The position numbers and the translations under genes were made by a program. 64,000 bases of DNA, taken from assembly GCF_965279675.1 (NCBI RefSeq), contig NZ_CBDIIJ010000002.1, forward strand, positions 310,001-374,000, read 5' to 3'. The notes under the pieces were generated by a model. It had not been told where the DNA came from. It was given only the letters and a program-made list of their open reading frames with translations, and ran no database searches. The stretch comes from Mucisphaera sp965279675 (GTDB lineage Bacteria; Planctomycetota; Phycisphaerae; Phycisphaerales; Phycisphaeraceae). Shown piece after piece: positions 7,171 through 17,515 of this stretch. Each line of letters begins with the position of its first letter. Position 1 is the first letter of the stretch.

Positions 7171-10100
7171 CTCACAGTGGCATCGCCAATCGGGACCACA
7201 TACTAAGTGCGGAGATACCCAGCGTCGGTGATCTCGTCATGGTGAGAACGCGTCGCTGGCTCGTTGATGAGGTCATTCAAGCTGGACCAGCAAACGCTGC
7301 CCCGATTGTTCGCATGGCATGCGCCGACGACGATGCACAGGGGCAGCTGCTAGATGTCCTGTGGACACACGAGCCTGACCGCTGTGTAGTCCGAGATGAA
7401 GGCTGGGCGGACCTGGCTTCAAAGCGATTTGATTCACCCCAACTCTTCGGCTCTTTCCTTCGCACTCTCCGGTGGGGCTGTGTCACCGCTACCGAACCCA
7501 GTATCTTCCAATCGCCGTTCCGCGCAGGCATCAAAATCGATGCTTATCAGATGGAGCCTCTTCGCAAAGCACTCCGTCTTCCCCGAGTCAGCCTGTTCAT
7601 CGCGGACGATACTGGTTTGGGAAAAACGATTGAGGCTGGCTTGATTGCCCGCGAACTCCTGCTTCGCAAAAAAGCGAAGACAATCGTTGTGTCTGCACCG
7701 AGCTCCGTTCTCGAACAATGGAAGGCCGAACTCGAAGAACGGTTTGGGCTCGTCTTCGAGATTCTTGATAGGTCATACCTGAACCGGGTGAGGCAAGACC
7801 GTGGATTCGGAGTGAATCCGTGGCGAACACACAGTCGCTTTCTCATCTCGCACAGCTTGCTCATCGACCCGCTCTACACCGATCCAATGCGAGAGTGGCT
7901 TGGCAGCCTTCTCTCAGGAAGCCTCCTAATCCTTGACGAAGCGCACCATGCGGCACCGTCCAGCGGTGGGCGATACGGAATCGAGTCAAAGTTCACCCGG
8001 GCCGTCCGTGACCTCTGCGGTCGCTTCGAACACCGCCTCTTTCTGTCTGCAACTCCGCACAATGGGCACTCGAACAGCTTCTCGACGCTCCTCGAGCTTC
8101 TCGACCCGTACCGGTTTACGCGCGGCGTGAAAGTTCGAAAGACTGCACTCGACGAGGTAATGGTCCGCCGCCTGAAGGAAGACATCCGTGAGATTCAAGG
8201 CGGGTTTCCCAAGCGCACGGTGACACCCGTGGTCATAGACAGCCTTCCAGACGACGCGCCGGAGCTTCAGCTTTCAACTCTTCTGAACCAGTACCGCGAG
8301 CTTCGTGAACTGCGTTTCGCCAATTCAAGCAAGCGAGCACGAGCATCTGCTGGTCTTCTGGTGATTGGCCTGCAGCAGCGATTGCTCTCATCGATTGAGG
8401 CATTTGCGAGAAGTCTCAAGGTCCACAAAGTGACCGTTCAGCGACATTGGGACAGGGATGCTGGACATGGCGCTTTGGCCGCGATTTCTTCCGCCGATCT
8501 GAATCTCCTGACATCTTCGCCAGGATCGGATGAAGAATCTTCAGAGTGGAATGACGATGATCTCGAGAAGCAAGACTCCGCGGCTGTAGAGGCGGCGACG
8601 AGCGCCGCAGAATCTGACGCTTCTCACAGTGCTGAGGCTAAGAGCATATGGGCTCGGGAGCAGGAGCTGCTCGAGGCCATGCAGCGCATCGCTGACCGCG
8701 CGAGAGACAAGCCAGATGCCAAAGTCGAGGCATTGCTCGACTGGATTCGCCAGTCGATGTGTCCACGCCTCGCACCGTTTGGCCAGAAGCAGCCACAGCC
8801 AACCCCGGTCTGGAACGACCGCCGAGTACTCGTGTTCACCGAGAACCGCGATGGAACAAAGAGATACTTGCGATCGATTCTCGAGCACGCGATCGAAGGC
8901 ACCGATCGGGCAGATGAGCGGATCGAAGTCATCGATGGGCTGACGAGCTCGAGGCGTCGCCGGGAGATTCAGAAGAGGTTCAATCGTCACCCTTCCATTG
9001 ACCCGCTTCGCATTCTCATCGCGACAGATGCTGCTCGCGAAGGTCTCAACTTCCAGGCACATTGCACAGATCTGTTTCACTTCGATCTTCCATGGAACCC
9101 AGGGCGCATCGAACAGCGGAATGGTCGTATTGACCGAAAGCTTCAGCCGGCCGATGAGGTCCGCTGCCACTATTTCTCACTTCCGCAGCGAGCAGAAGAT
9201 CACGTGCTGGACGTCCTTGTCCGCAAGACAGAGACGATCAAGCGCGAGTTGGGAAGCCTGTCGAAGGTGATCGATGAGGACGTCGAACGTAGGCTTCTAA
9301 AGTCTGGCATCAGGCACAGTGATGCCAAGAGATTGGCCCGCGAGATCGAAGCGGCCGACCTCGACGCAGAACGCAAGCAGACTGCTGCAGAGGAGCTTGA
9401 GACGCAACGCGAGCATCGCGAGAAACTCAAGGCTCAGATTGAGCACTGCCAGACCCTGTTGGAGAATTCGCGGAACTGGGTCGGATTCGAAGCTGGCCCG
9501 TTCCGAGATGCCCTCTCATGCTCGCTTGAACTCTTGGGCACCTCGCCGCTTGCCGAGACAGCGGACTCAGAAGGTCGCAAGGTATGGTCATTCCCTCCAC
9601 TCGACCGACGAGCCGAGACGGATGCCAGCTGGGCCGCAACCCTCGACACCCTTCGTGCTCCACGTAAGACCGGCCAGAAACTCGCTGAGTGGCGACGAGA
9701 AGCACCGATTCGCCCGGTCGTCTTCGAGGATGTTGGTGTCATCACCGAGGACACTGTGCACCTGCATCTCGAGCAACGCGTTGTCCAGCGATTACTCGCT
9801 CGATTCCGAACCCAGGGCTTCGTCTACAACGACCTTTCGCGAGCCTGCCTCACCCAAGTGCGCGACTCCATCCCTCGCGTCTTGCTACTGGGACGTCTCT
9901 CGTTGTATGGGACAGCGGCAGAGCGACTGCACGAGGAAATTGTGCCGATCGCCGCACGCTGGATCGAACCATCTCGTCGAACCGGGCCGCTCTCGGCGTA
10001 CGCGACCGATGCGGAGAGCAAGACTATCCAGTTGCTCGAAGACGCCCTCTTGCCAGAGAACGCAACGCAGCCCACGACAACGATCGAGAACCGACTGCTC

Positions 10101-10481
10101 GAATCGGCCCAACAGGACATCGATGATCTTCTTCCCCAACTGGAGCCCCGCGCTGGCGAGATCGCGCAGCGAGCGATCGAGCAGCTGGGAGTACGCGGCG
10201 AGAAAGAGGCGAAGAGCCTGAAGGAGACTCTTGAGCAGCAGCGCAAACGAGTCGTTGCCGAGCTGGCGAAGAGCGACAAGGACTTCGGCCAGATGTCGCT
10301 GGGCTTCAACGAGGAGGAACGGCGGCAGCTCGAATCAGACGTCAAGGCGTGGCGGCTTCGGCTCGAACAGTTCGATCGCGACCTGCAGACCGAGCCGGAT
10401 CGCATCCGGGAGTTCTACGAGGTGAAGGCTCAGCGGGTGGAGCCTGTTGGCCTTGTCTATCTCTGGCCGGAGAGCAACTGA
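7167..10481 (+). CDS. drmD: DrmD, SNF2-like helicase of class 1 DISARM
   Basis: 1104 residues. SNF2/superfamily 2 helicase: Walker A DDTGLGKTIEAGL at about 147-159, DEAH box (LILDEAHHAAP) at about 255-265, and the second RecA-like domain with IATDAAREGLNFQ and the arginine-finger motif RIEQRNGRIDR near 650. The C-terminal third is helical and charged. In DISARM, DrmD is the class 1-specific helicase, working in the cytoplasm with DrmA and DrmB against incoming phage DNA. Gene order drmD-drmMI-drmA-drmB-drmC downstream makes the assignment firm. It starts on ATGA overlap with the HTH gene and ends on TGATG overlap with drmMI. GC content is lower than in the drmMI catalytic half. Confidence 0.92.
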   Translation: MTHSGIANRDHILSAEIPSVGDLVMVRTRRWLVDEVIQAGPANAAPIVRMACADDDAQGQLLDVLWTHEPDRCVVRDEGWADLASKRFDSPQLFGSFLRTLRWGCVTATEPSIFQSPFRAGIKIDAYQMEPLRKALRLPRVSLFIADDTGLGKTIEAGLIARELLLRKKAKTIVVSAPSSVLEQWKAELEERFGLVFEILDRSYLNRVRQDRGFGVNPWRTHSRFLISHSLLIDPLYTDPMREWLGSLLSGSLLILDEAHHAAPSSGGRYGIESKFTRAVRDLCGRFEHRLFLSATPHNGHSNSFSTLLELLDPYRFTRGVKVRKTALDEVMVRRLKEDIREIQGGFPKRTVTPVVIDSLPDDAPELQLSTLLNQYRELRELRFANSSKRARASAGLLVIGLQQRLLSSIEAFARSLKVHKVTVQRHWDRDAGHGALAAISSADLNLLTSSPGSDEESSEWNDDDLEKQDSAAVEAATSAAESDASHSAEAKSIWAREQELLEAMQRIADRARDKPDAKVEALLDWIRQSMCPRLAPFGQKQPQPTPVWNDRRVLVFTENRDGTKRYLRSILEHAIEGTDRADERIEVIDGLTSSRRRREIQKRFNRHPSIDPLRILIATDAAREGLNFQAHCTDLFHFDLPWNPGRIEQRNGRIDRKLQPADEVRCHYFSLPQRAEDHVLDVLVRKTETIKRELGSLSKVIDEDVERRLLKSGIRHSDAKRLAREIEAADLDAERKQTAAEELETQREHREKLKAQIEHCQTLLENSRNWVGFEAGPFRDALSCSLELLGTSPLAETADSEGRKVWSFPPLDRRAETDASWAATLDTLRAPRKTGQKLAEWRREAPIRPVVFEDVGVITEDTVHLHLEQRVVQRLLARFRTQGFVYNDLSRACLTQVRDSIPRVLLLGRLSLYGTAAERLHEEIVPIAARWIEPSRRTGPLSAYATDAESKTIQLLEDALLPENATQPTTTIENRLLESAQQDIDDLLPQLEPRAGEIAQRAIEQLGVRGEKEAKSLKETLEQQRKRVVAELAKSDKDFGQMSLGFNEEERRQLESDVKAWRLRLEQFDRDLQTEPDRIREFYEVKAQRVEPVGLVYLWPESN

Positions 10482-13400
10482 TGGCCAAAAAGGTGGACCC
10501 CGCCATCAGAGCTCACCTTGAGTGGCTTGGCTTCGTCCAGCCGACGGGCTTGGTCGTCTCTGCACCGGCGATGGTCCGTGCGGGTGCGATCCTCGAGCGG
10601 AACGACATCGAGGGGCAGCGACTGCTCCGCGAGGCCGTCGAACAGCGTGTATTCGATGTCAGCACGGATCCCGAGCCCTGGCTTCCCGACTTCGAGTCAT
10701 TCGCCAAGCATGTTCTCGGCTGGAGCTTTTCGGCCAAGGGCTATGCCGGGACATCGGAGTCTCCGATCCCGGAGGAACTCGAGGTTGCGCTCCCGGAGTA
10801 TCACGAAACGCTCCGGCCGGACTTCGCTGTTCGAGAGCTCGAGCCCCAAGAGGGCGCAGCGCCGTGGCAGCTGTTCGTGCAGACGCTCGAGCCCGGAGAG
10901 GACCTCGACCGGGCCAAGCGGGGCAAGGGCGGCCTCGAGGTCTCCGCGCACGGTCGCATGGAGCGACTGCTCCGTCGCACAGGTGTGAGCGCCGGCCTGC
11001 TCTTCAACGGCAAGGTTCTGCGGCTTGTGTCAGCCCCCCGCGGCGAAAGCTCCGGCTGGCTCGATTTCCGCGTTGCGGACATGGTGCAGACTTCGGGGCG
11101 TTCCATCTGTACCGCTCTCCGATTGCTCCTCAACCAGCGCCGGCTGCTCGCACTTCCCAAGAACCAGCGGCTCGCAGCGCTTCTCGATGACAGCCGCAAG
11201 TTCCAGAACGAGGTCTCGGAGAAACTCGCCGAGCAGGTCCTGCAGGCCCTCTACGAGTTCATCCGCGGCTTCCAGGCCGCTCACGACGCATCGAACGGGG
11301 AGTTGCTCCGTGAAGTGCTCGATGACGACCCCGACAAGGTCTACCACGCGCTCACCACGGTGCTGCTCCGCCTTGTGTTCCTGCTCTATGCCGAGGAACG
11401 CGAGATGCTGCCGGACGACACCATCTTCCTCCGCAGCTATTCCATCGGCGGGCTCTACGAACGACTCCGCGACGATGCGGCCCTCTACCCCGACACGATG
11501 GACCAGCGGTATGGGGCCTGGGCTCAGCTCATCGCATTGACCCGGATGCTTCACGACGGGGCGAAGTGGGACGGAGCTGCGATCCCCGCCCGTCGCGGCC
11601 ATCTCTTCGACCCCGATCGCTTCCCGTTCCTCGAGGGGCGCTCCGGGCCGCGGGAGGACGGCGAGCGGCTCGAGATCCCGCTCGTTCCCGACGGCACCGT
11701 CTACCGGGCGCTCGAGAAGCTGCTTGTGCTTGATGGCGAGCGGATCTCGTACCGCGCGCTCGATGTCGAACAGATCGGGTCGGTCTACGAGACAATGATG
11801 GGCTTCCGCCTCGAGACAGCTCAGGGTAGGTCGATCGCGGTGAAGGCCCAGAAGAAGCACGGCGCACCGACCACGGTCAACCTCGAGGCCCTGCTCGAGG
11901 TCGCGCCCAAAGACCGGTCAAAGTGGATCAAGAATCAGGCCGACCGCAAGCTCACGCCGAAGGTCACGAAAGTAGTCAAGGAAGCAGTCACGCTCGATGA
12001 GCTGCACCTCGCTCTCGATTCCGTGCTCGACAAGGCGGCGACGCCCGACCTCGTTCCTCCTGGGGCGATGGTGCTGCAGCCGTCCGATGCCCGCCGGCGG
12101 TCGGGCTCGCACTACACGCCGCGGTCGCTGACCGAGCCGATCGTCCGCAAGACCTTTGAGCCCATCCTCAAGCGGCTCGCGGACGAAGCCAGCGAGAATG
12201 GAATCACGCCCGAGCAGATCCTCGAGCTCAAGGTGTGCGACCCGGCGATGGGGTCCGGGGCGTTCCTGGTCGAGGCGTGTCGGCAGCTCGCGGACGAGCT
12301 CGTCGAGGCGTGGCGGCGGCACGACTCGATGCCGACCATCCCGCCCGACGAAGACGAGCTGCTCTACGCCCGGCGGGTCATCGCTCAGCGGTGCCTCTAC
12401 GGCGTGGATAAGAATCCGATGGCGGCCGACCTCGCCAAGCTCTCGATCTGGCTCACTACGCTCGCCAAGGACCACGCGTTTACGTTCCTCGACCACGCGT
12501 TCCGGGTCGGCGATTCGCTCGTCGGGTTGTCCAAGAAACAGATCGCCTCGTTCACCTGGGAGCCGGGCGGGGGAAAGCAAAAGCAGATCTGGGCCCAGCT
12601 CATCGAGCCGCGGATCGAGGCGGCGCTTGCGGCCCGCCGGGAGATTCTCGACGCAGGTGACTTCAAGTCGCCCGAGGCCAAGAAGCAGAAGCTCGCGGTC
12701 GCAGACGAACGACTAGATCTGGTGCGTTTTTTTGGCGACCTACTCATCTCTGCTTTCTTCGCAGGTAACAAGGCCGGACAGCGCAAGGAAACACGAAAGG
12801 AGCACCTGGAGGCCCTTATGGCCTACCTGGGCGACAGCTCGACATTGGGAATGAGGCTCTTGGCGCATGAGCGAGGCAGTCGTCCGCAGAAGCCAGTTGA
12901 TGCGCTCAGAGCCGATCCGAACAGAATGGAACCCTTCCACTGGCACATCGAATTCCCGGAGGTCATGGAACGGCCAGACCCTGGGTTTGATGCATTCGTA
13001 GGCAATCCACCATGGGGAGCCGACTTCACTCGGATTGAGAAGGACTGGCTGTCCTCAGCGTTCAACTATCTCCGGGACTTTGAGTCCGCTTTGGCATTTA
13101 TCGAGCAAACGCATCGCCTTGTGTCTCGTGATGGGAGCGTTGGGCTTCTATTGCCGGATTCATTCTTGCTTAATGACTCGTCGATTCCGATTCGGAGAAT
13201 GCTAGCGGAGGGCGCATACGTATACGCGATAGTCAATCTCTCCAGTTACCAGATTTTCGTTGGGGCGACCGTCCGGCAGTCAATGTTATTCTTCTCTAAC
13301 TCTATTGCGCCTACGAATGCATGTTTTGTGTTCGATACCACTCCGGGGCTGCAAGGCGCAGCAGTATCCCGCTTCGACGTGAGTCTGCTTCGGGAGCAGG

Positions 13401-14107
13401 ATTCATGGAGTTCATTCGATGATTCGGAAACCCGCGAGCAGTCAAGTAGCGTAGCCTTGGGAACCTTCTTTGACGTTAAGCAAGGCTACATTCCCTACCG
13501 CCGCACGTCGCTTGAAAAGAGACTGGGAGCCCAAGAAGCCGACGCAATCGTCTCGTCTCGCGCATGGCATTCTCGTACCAAGGAATCAGATGAGTACGTT
13601 CGTGAACTTCAGGGCAAAGACGTTGGTCGCGGAGAAGTGTCGTGGTCCGGCCAGTGGGTTAAGTACGGCCCATGGGTTGGGACATTTGTTGACCTTGAGT
13701 GGTTCACAGGCCCGCGACTGCTAGTGCGAGAGATCGTCGGCAAGCCGCCGGGCCTTATCATCGCTAGCAAGTGCAGCGACAAGTTCGTGCACAACCCAAG
13801 CATTTTGGTTGTTAGGCCAAAGCCCGGATACGAAATCTACCTGGACCTTGTAGAGATGTACCTGAATAGCAGCAGTGCAACGACGGAGCTTCTCAGATCA
13901 TCCACCAAAGCGAACAAAGAGGTGTTCCCAAAGATTCTCGTCAAAGATTTGCGAAACATAGGATGCATTGATTTGAATCTGATAGATCGTGAGATTGCCG
14001 AGACAGCTACCAAAATGAAACCGGCAGCGTATGTCAATGGTGCCATCTCATCTGATGCCGATGAGTTTATCGCTCGTTGCCTGCAGGGTGCCGGGGCAAA
14101 GGCATAA
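10481..14107 (+). CDS. drmMI: DrmMI, adenine-N6 DNA methyltransferase of class 1 DISARM
   Basis: 1208 residues from the ATG that overlaps the drmD stop. SAM-binding motif I is CDPAMGSGAFLVEA at about 586-600 and the catalytic motif IV is GNPPWGAD at about 840, typical of Eco57I/PglX-like N6-adenine methylases. The family methylates host DNA so that the DISARM effector proteins spare it. Residues 1-580 are a conserved N-terminal module and the last 350 residues should carry the target recognition domain. Base usage changes abruptly near 12710: upstream it is very GC-rich with GC-ending codons, downstream it is clearly more AT-rich, which suggests the recognition half has another origin. Confidence 0.92.
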   Translation: MAKKVDPAIRAHLEWLGFVQPTGLVVSAPAMVRAGAILERNDIEGQRLLREAVEQRVFDVSTDPEPWLPDFESFAKHVLGWSFSAKGYAGTSESPIPEELEVALPEYHETLRPDFAVRELEPQEGAAPWQLFVQTLEPGEDLDRAKRGKGGLEVSAHGRMERLLRRTGVSAGLLFNGKVLRLVSAPRGESSGWLDFRVADMVQTSGRSICTALRLLLNQRRLLALPKNQRLAALLDDSRKFQNEVSEKLAEQVLQALYEFIRGFQAAHDASNGELLREVLDDDPDKVYHALTTVLLRLVFLLYAEEREMLPDDTIFLRSYSIGGLYERLRDDAALYPDTMDQRYGAWAQLIALTRMLHDGAKWDGAAIPARRGHLFDPDRFPFLEGRSGPREDGERLEIPLVPDGTVYRALEKLLVLDGERISYRALDVEQIGSVYETMMGFRLETAQGRSIAVKAQKKHGAPTTVNLEALLEVAPKDRSKWIKNQADRKLTPKVTKVVKEAVTLDELHLALDSVLDKAATPDLVPPGAMVLQPSDARRRSGSHYTPRSLTEPIVRKTFEPILKRLADEASENGITPEQILELKVCDPAMGSGAFLVEACRQLADELVEAWRRHDSMPTIPPDEDELLYARRVIAQRCLYGVDKNPMAADLAKLSIWLTTLAKDHAFTFLDHAFRVGDSLVGLSKKQIASFTWEPGGGKQKQIWAQLIEPRIEAALAARREILDAGDFKSPEAKKQKLAVADERLDLVRFFGDLLISAFFAGNKAGQRKETRKEHLEALMAYLGDSSTLGMRLLAHERGSRPQKPVDALRADPNRMEPFHWHIEFPEVMERPDPGFDAFVGNPPWGADFTRIEKDWLSSAFNYLRDFESALAFIEQTHRLVSRDGSVGLLLPDSFLLNDSSIPIRRMLAEGAYVYAIVNLSSYQIFVGATVRQSMLFFSNSIAPTNACFVFDTTPGLQGAAVSRFDVSLLREQDSWSSFDDSETREQSSSVALGTFFDVKQGYIPYRRTSLEKRLGAQEADAIVSSRAWHSRTKESDEYVRELQGKDVGRGEVSWSGQWVKYGPWVGTFVDLEWFTGPRLLVREIVGKPPGLIIASKCSDKFVHNPSILVVRPKPGYEIYLDLVEMYLNSSSATTELLRSSTKANKEVFPKILVKDLRNIGCIDLNLIDREIAETATKMKPAAYVNGAISSDADEFIARCLQGAGAKA

Positions 14108-14116
14108 GGAGGCACC

Positions 14117-17100
14117 ATGGACACGAGTACCACACGAGCGGCTCCATCTAGTGTAGAAGCACGCGAGTTTCTGATCGAAGCCCTCGAACTCGACCTTGTC
14201 GGCCCACGGCCCGGACATGACCTCGATGCCGAGCGGCTCCCTGGCTGGGTGCGCCCATCGAACTGGTACCTCTGCGGCTTCCTGATCCCGACCGGCACCC
14301 CACCCGAGAAGGCAAGCGATCCGGACGAGGAAGACGACTTTGCAGAGGTGCCCGGGCAGGCCGGGTTGTTCGAGGAAAGCGACGAAGAACGCAAGGCTGC
14401 GAAGAAGGCGTACTTCCCGTCGTCGATGGGCCTGAGCTTCCTCACAGCGAAGTCTGCCCAGCAGATCGCAGTGCGCGCCCGGTGGGGCGACTACACGCAA
14501 GGTGAGTACGAGGATGACGAAGGCAAAAAGGTGAACACCTGGGATCGTAAAGCCCGTGACGAGACGGTGTTGCTCACGCTCGCCTCGGGCGGCGGCCCGA
14601 TCACTCGCGATGTGCCGAATTCCAACGGCTTACAGGTCTACGCGGTCGTCCGAGATGTCGCCTCGAAGGATCTCGGCGAGATGATCCCCGCTGGTACACG
14701 GTCGGTGTCGGTGTTCCTGGTCAATCGGCGGACGCCACACCCTGACCAGCCCGACTTGGCGTATGCGTTCCAGGCGGAGATCGAGGTGGCCTGCGAGCAG
14801 CCGTTTGTACCGAGACCCGATCTGCGTGGATTGCAGGCGACGGAATGGGACGAGATGGTCGCGGACCTCCACTTCTCTGATGCGCCCGAGTACGCGGCGG
14901 GGCACGGTCTGTCCGCCGAGTGGGATGTTGTTGACGGTCAGTGCCGCGTGATGCGGACGGCTTGGATGCCGACCGCGGAAGTCGAGAAGACCGAGACGGC
15001 GAAGATCGACGGTGTTGAGTTGTCGATGGATGTACTTGGCTCGCTTCCCGACGGAAAAGCCACCCGTACAGCGCTCCTGCCGTTGGTTGAGTACTATCGC
15101 TCGTGGATTGAGCTGCAGCGTAAGCGGATTGGCGACCTCAAGGGTTCGCGACGTGAGACCGCCGATGAACTGCTCCGCCTCGCGGGCATCGCGGCAGACC
15201 GCATCGAGCGGGGTGTCAAGGCACTCGCGGATGATGCTGATGCCCTTGACGCGTTCCGCATGAGCAATCGGGCGGTTTCTCGAGCACTCAAGAAACGACT
15301 CGAGATCGAATCGCCGCAATGGCGGGCATTCCAGCTTGCCTTCGTTCTGCTTAATCTACCCGGGCTGGTCGATCCCGAGGATGTGCATAGAGAGACGGTG
15401 GACCTACTCTTCTTCCCGACGGGTGGCGGCAAAACCGAGGCATATCTTGGCCTCGCCGCATTTGCCATGGTGCTCCGCCGGCTGCGGCACCCCGAGGAAC
15501 AGGGGCGAGCCGGGGCTGGTGTCAGCGTGATGATGCGCTACACACTCCGCCTGCTCACACTTGACCAACTCGGTCGTGCTGCTGGACTGGTTTGTGCGCT
15601 CGAGCTGGAGCGAACCGAGCAGGTGGACCGCTATGGCGAGTGGCCCTTCGAGATCGGGTTGTGGGTCGGAAAGGCGGCGACGCCGAATATCCTTGGACGG
15701 AAAGGCGACAAGAGATCAGATTCGGCTCGATCCAAGGTCCGGCAGTTCAAGAACGACCCCAAGTACAAACCGTCACCGATTCCGCTTGAGTCGTGTCCTT
15801 GGTGCGGCCAGCACTTTGAACCAGATTCGTTCGCATTGCTGCCGAATGATGATCGTCCAAGCGAACTGCGTGTCGTTTGCACGAACTTTGAATGCGACTT
15901 CACCAGAGACCGCCCGCTCCCGATTGTTGCGATCGACCAGACGATTTACCGAAGACTGCCGGCGTTCCTGATCGCGACCGTCGACAAGTTTGCCTCGTTG
16001 CCTTGGACGGGCCCTTCAGGGATGATTCTCGGTGGTGCTGACCGCTTCGATGCAAGTGGGTTCTACGGCCCTGCTGAGCCGGGGCAAGGTACTCGACTAC
16101 CGGTCCAGCTCCAAGGTCCGGATCTCATCATCCAGGACGAGTTGCATCTGATCTCTGGACCGCTGGGCTCCATGGCAGGTCTCTATGAGTCGGTAATAGA
16201 AACACTCTGTGTTCGATCAGTTAACGGTGCGCAAGTCAGACCAAAAATCGTTGCCTCGACAGCCACCGCCCGGCGGGCTCAAGACCAGATCCAAGCACTC
16301 TTTGCTCGTCCGATCACCCAGATCTTCCCGCCGCCTGGTCCTGACCGCCGTGACTCATGCTTCGCACGGATCGTGCCCTCGTCACAGACACCGGCGCGAC
16401 GGTATGTCGGCATCGCGGCGCAGGGCCGTAACCCAAAGGTCATCATGCGGCGATCTTTGCTTGCCTTGATGGGAGCGGCCGAGCGGATGTACCGCGAGTG
16501 TGGTGGTCATAAGAACGAGCACAATCCGGTCGACCCATACATGACGATTCTGGGCTACTTCAATAGTCTTCGTGAGCTGGGCGGCGCTCGCCGAATTCTC
16601 GAGGAAGAGGTACAGAACACACTGAAGGCAATCGGTACGAAGCGGCGACTTGGGGAGACGCGCGGCCTATTTCAGGACCGCAAGACCTTCTCAGAGGTGG
16701 TAGAGCTCACATCGCGAGTCCCTACCAACAAGGTCGCAGAAGCACGCAGCCGACTCGAGTCCGGCTACCACGACATCAAACGTCGCATCGATTGCGCCAT
16801 TGCGACAAACATGATCTCTGTTGGTCTTGACATCCCGCGACTCGGCACCATGGTCGTGCTGGGTCAGCCTAAGACACACTCTGAGTACATCCAGGCCACT
16901 AGCCGTGTTGGTCGTGATGACACACGTCCGGGTGTGGTGCTCACGCTCCTGAACATTCACAAGCCGCGTGACCGGTCCCACTATGAGCGATTCCGTCACT
17001 ACCACGAGACGTTCTACCGCTCAGTAGAAGTCGCGAGCGTCACGCCTTTTTCTGCTCGCGCGATCGATCGCGGGCTTGCTGCAGTACTCGTCGCCCTCAC

Positions 17101-17515
17101 CCGCCACATCGATACACAGATGACCCCTGCACGTGGTGTGGAACAACTGGCTCAGTTGCGAGCAACGATCGAGCCAACCATTCTTCAAGTACTCCGAGCA
17201 CGTGTTGCAGCACAGCCGTTCGACGACGAAGACGAACGTCTTGCATGCGAACGTTCGATCCAGAATCGAGTTGGGGACCTCCTTGATTCATGGATCAAAG
17301 TCGTCACCGATTACGCCGCGTCTGGGATCGACGTGCAGTACCAGAAGTACGAGCTCGATAACCCTAAGCCACTGCTCCGGGAGATACTCGACACCGAGTT
17401 CGAGTCGGAGCATCATGAGAAGTTCCGTGCCAATCGCTCGCTCCGAGATGTCGAGCCGGAGGTCAATCTGTACCTGAAGAATCTCGTTGGCATCACCGCT
17501 GGGGGTGACCAGTGA
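14117..17515 (+). CDS. drmA: DrmA, helicase-domain protein of DISARM
   Basis: 1132 residues. Walker A FFPTGGGKTEAYL at about 431-443, DExH-type box QDELHLISGPLG at about 672-683, and helicase C-terminal motifs with SVGLDIPRLGTMVVLGQP and QATSRVGRD near 925. A four-Cys zinc ribbon (CPWC at about 560, CTNFEC near 590) is inserted between the helicase motifs. With DrmB it forms the conserved core of all DISARM types and is known to bind and translocate on DNA. Spaced 9 bases after drmMI with AAGGAGG just before the ATG; its stop overlaps the drmB GTG. Confidence 0.93.
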   Translation: MDTSTTRAAPSSVEAREFLIEALELDLVGPRPGHDLDAERLPGWVRPSNWYLCGFLIPTGTPPEKASDPDEEDDFAEVPGQAGLFEESDEERKAAKKAYFPSSMGLSFLTAKSAQQIAVRARWGDYTQGEYEDDEGKKVNTWDRKARDETVLLTLASGGGPITRDVPNSNGLQVYAVVRDVASKDLGEMIPAGTRSVSVFLVNRRTPHPDQPDLAYAFQAEIEVACEQPFVPRPDLRGLQATEWDEMVADLHFSDAPEYAAGHGLSAEWDVVDGQCRVMRTAWMPTAEVEKTETAKIDGVELSMDVLGSLPDGKATRTALLPLVEYYRSWIELQRKRIGDLKGSRRETADELLRLAGIAADRIERGVKALADDADALDAFRMSNRAVSRALKKRLEIESPQWRAFQLAFVLLNLPGLVDPEDVHRETVDLLFFPTGGGKTEAYLGLAAFAMVLRRLRHPEEQGRAGAGVSVMMRYTLRLLTLDQLGRAAGLVCALELERTEQVDRYGEWPFEIGLWVGKAATPNILGRKGDKRSDSARSKVRQFKNDPKYKPSPIPLESCPWCGQHFEPDSFALLPNDDRPSELRVVCTNFECDFTRDRPLPIVAIDQTIYRRLPAFLIATVDKFASLPWTGPSGMILGGADRFDASGFYGPAEPGQGTRLPVQLQGPDLIIQDELHLISGPLGSMAGLYESVIETLCVRSVNGAQVRPKIVASTATARRAQDQIQALFARPITQIFPPPGPDRRDSCFARIVPSSQTPARRYVGIAAQGRNPKVIMRRSLLALMGAAERMYRECGGHKNEHNPVDPYMTILGYFNSLRELGGARRILEEEVQNTLKAIGTKRRLGETRGLFQDRKTFSEVVELTSRVPTNKVAEARSRLESGYHDIKRRIDCAIATNMISVGLDIPRLGTMVVLGQPKTHSEYIQATSRVGRDDTRPGVVLTLLNIHKPRDRSHYERFRHYHETFYRSVEVASVTPFSARAIDRGLAAVLVALTRHIDTQMTPARGVEQLAQLRATIEPTILQVLRARVAAQPFDDEDERLACERSIQNRVGDLLDSWIKVVTDYAASGIDVQYQKYELDNPKPLLREILDTEFESEHHEKFRANRSLRDVEPEVNLYLKNLVGITAGGDQ

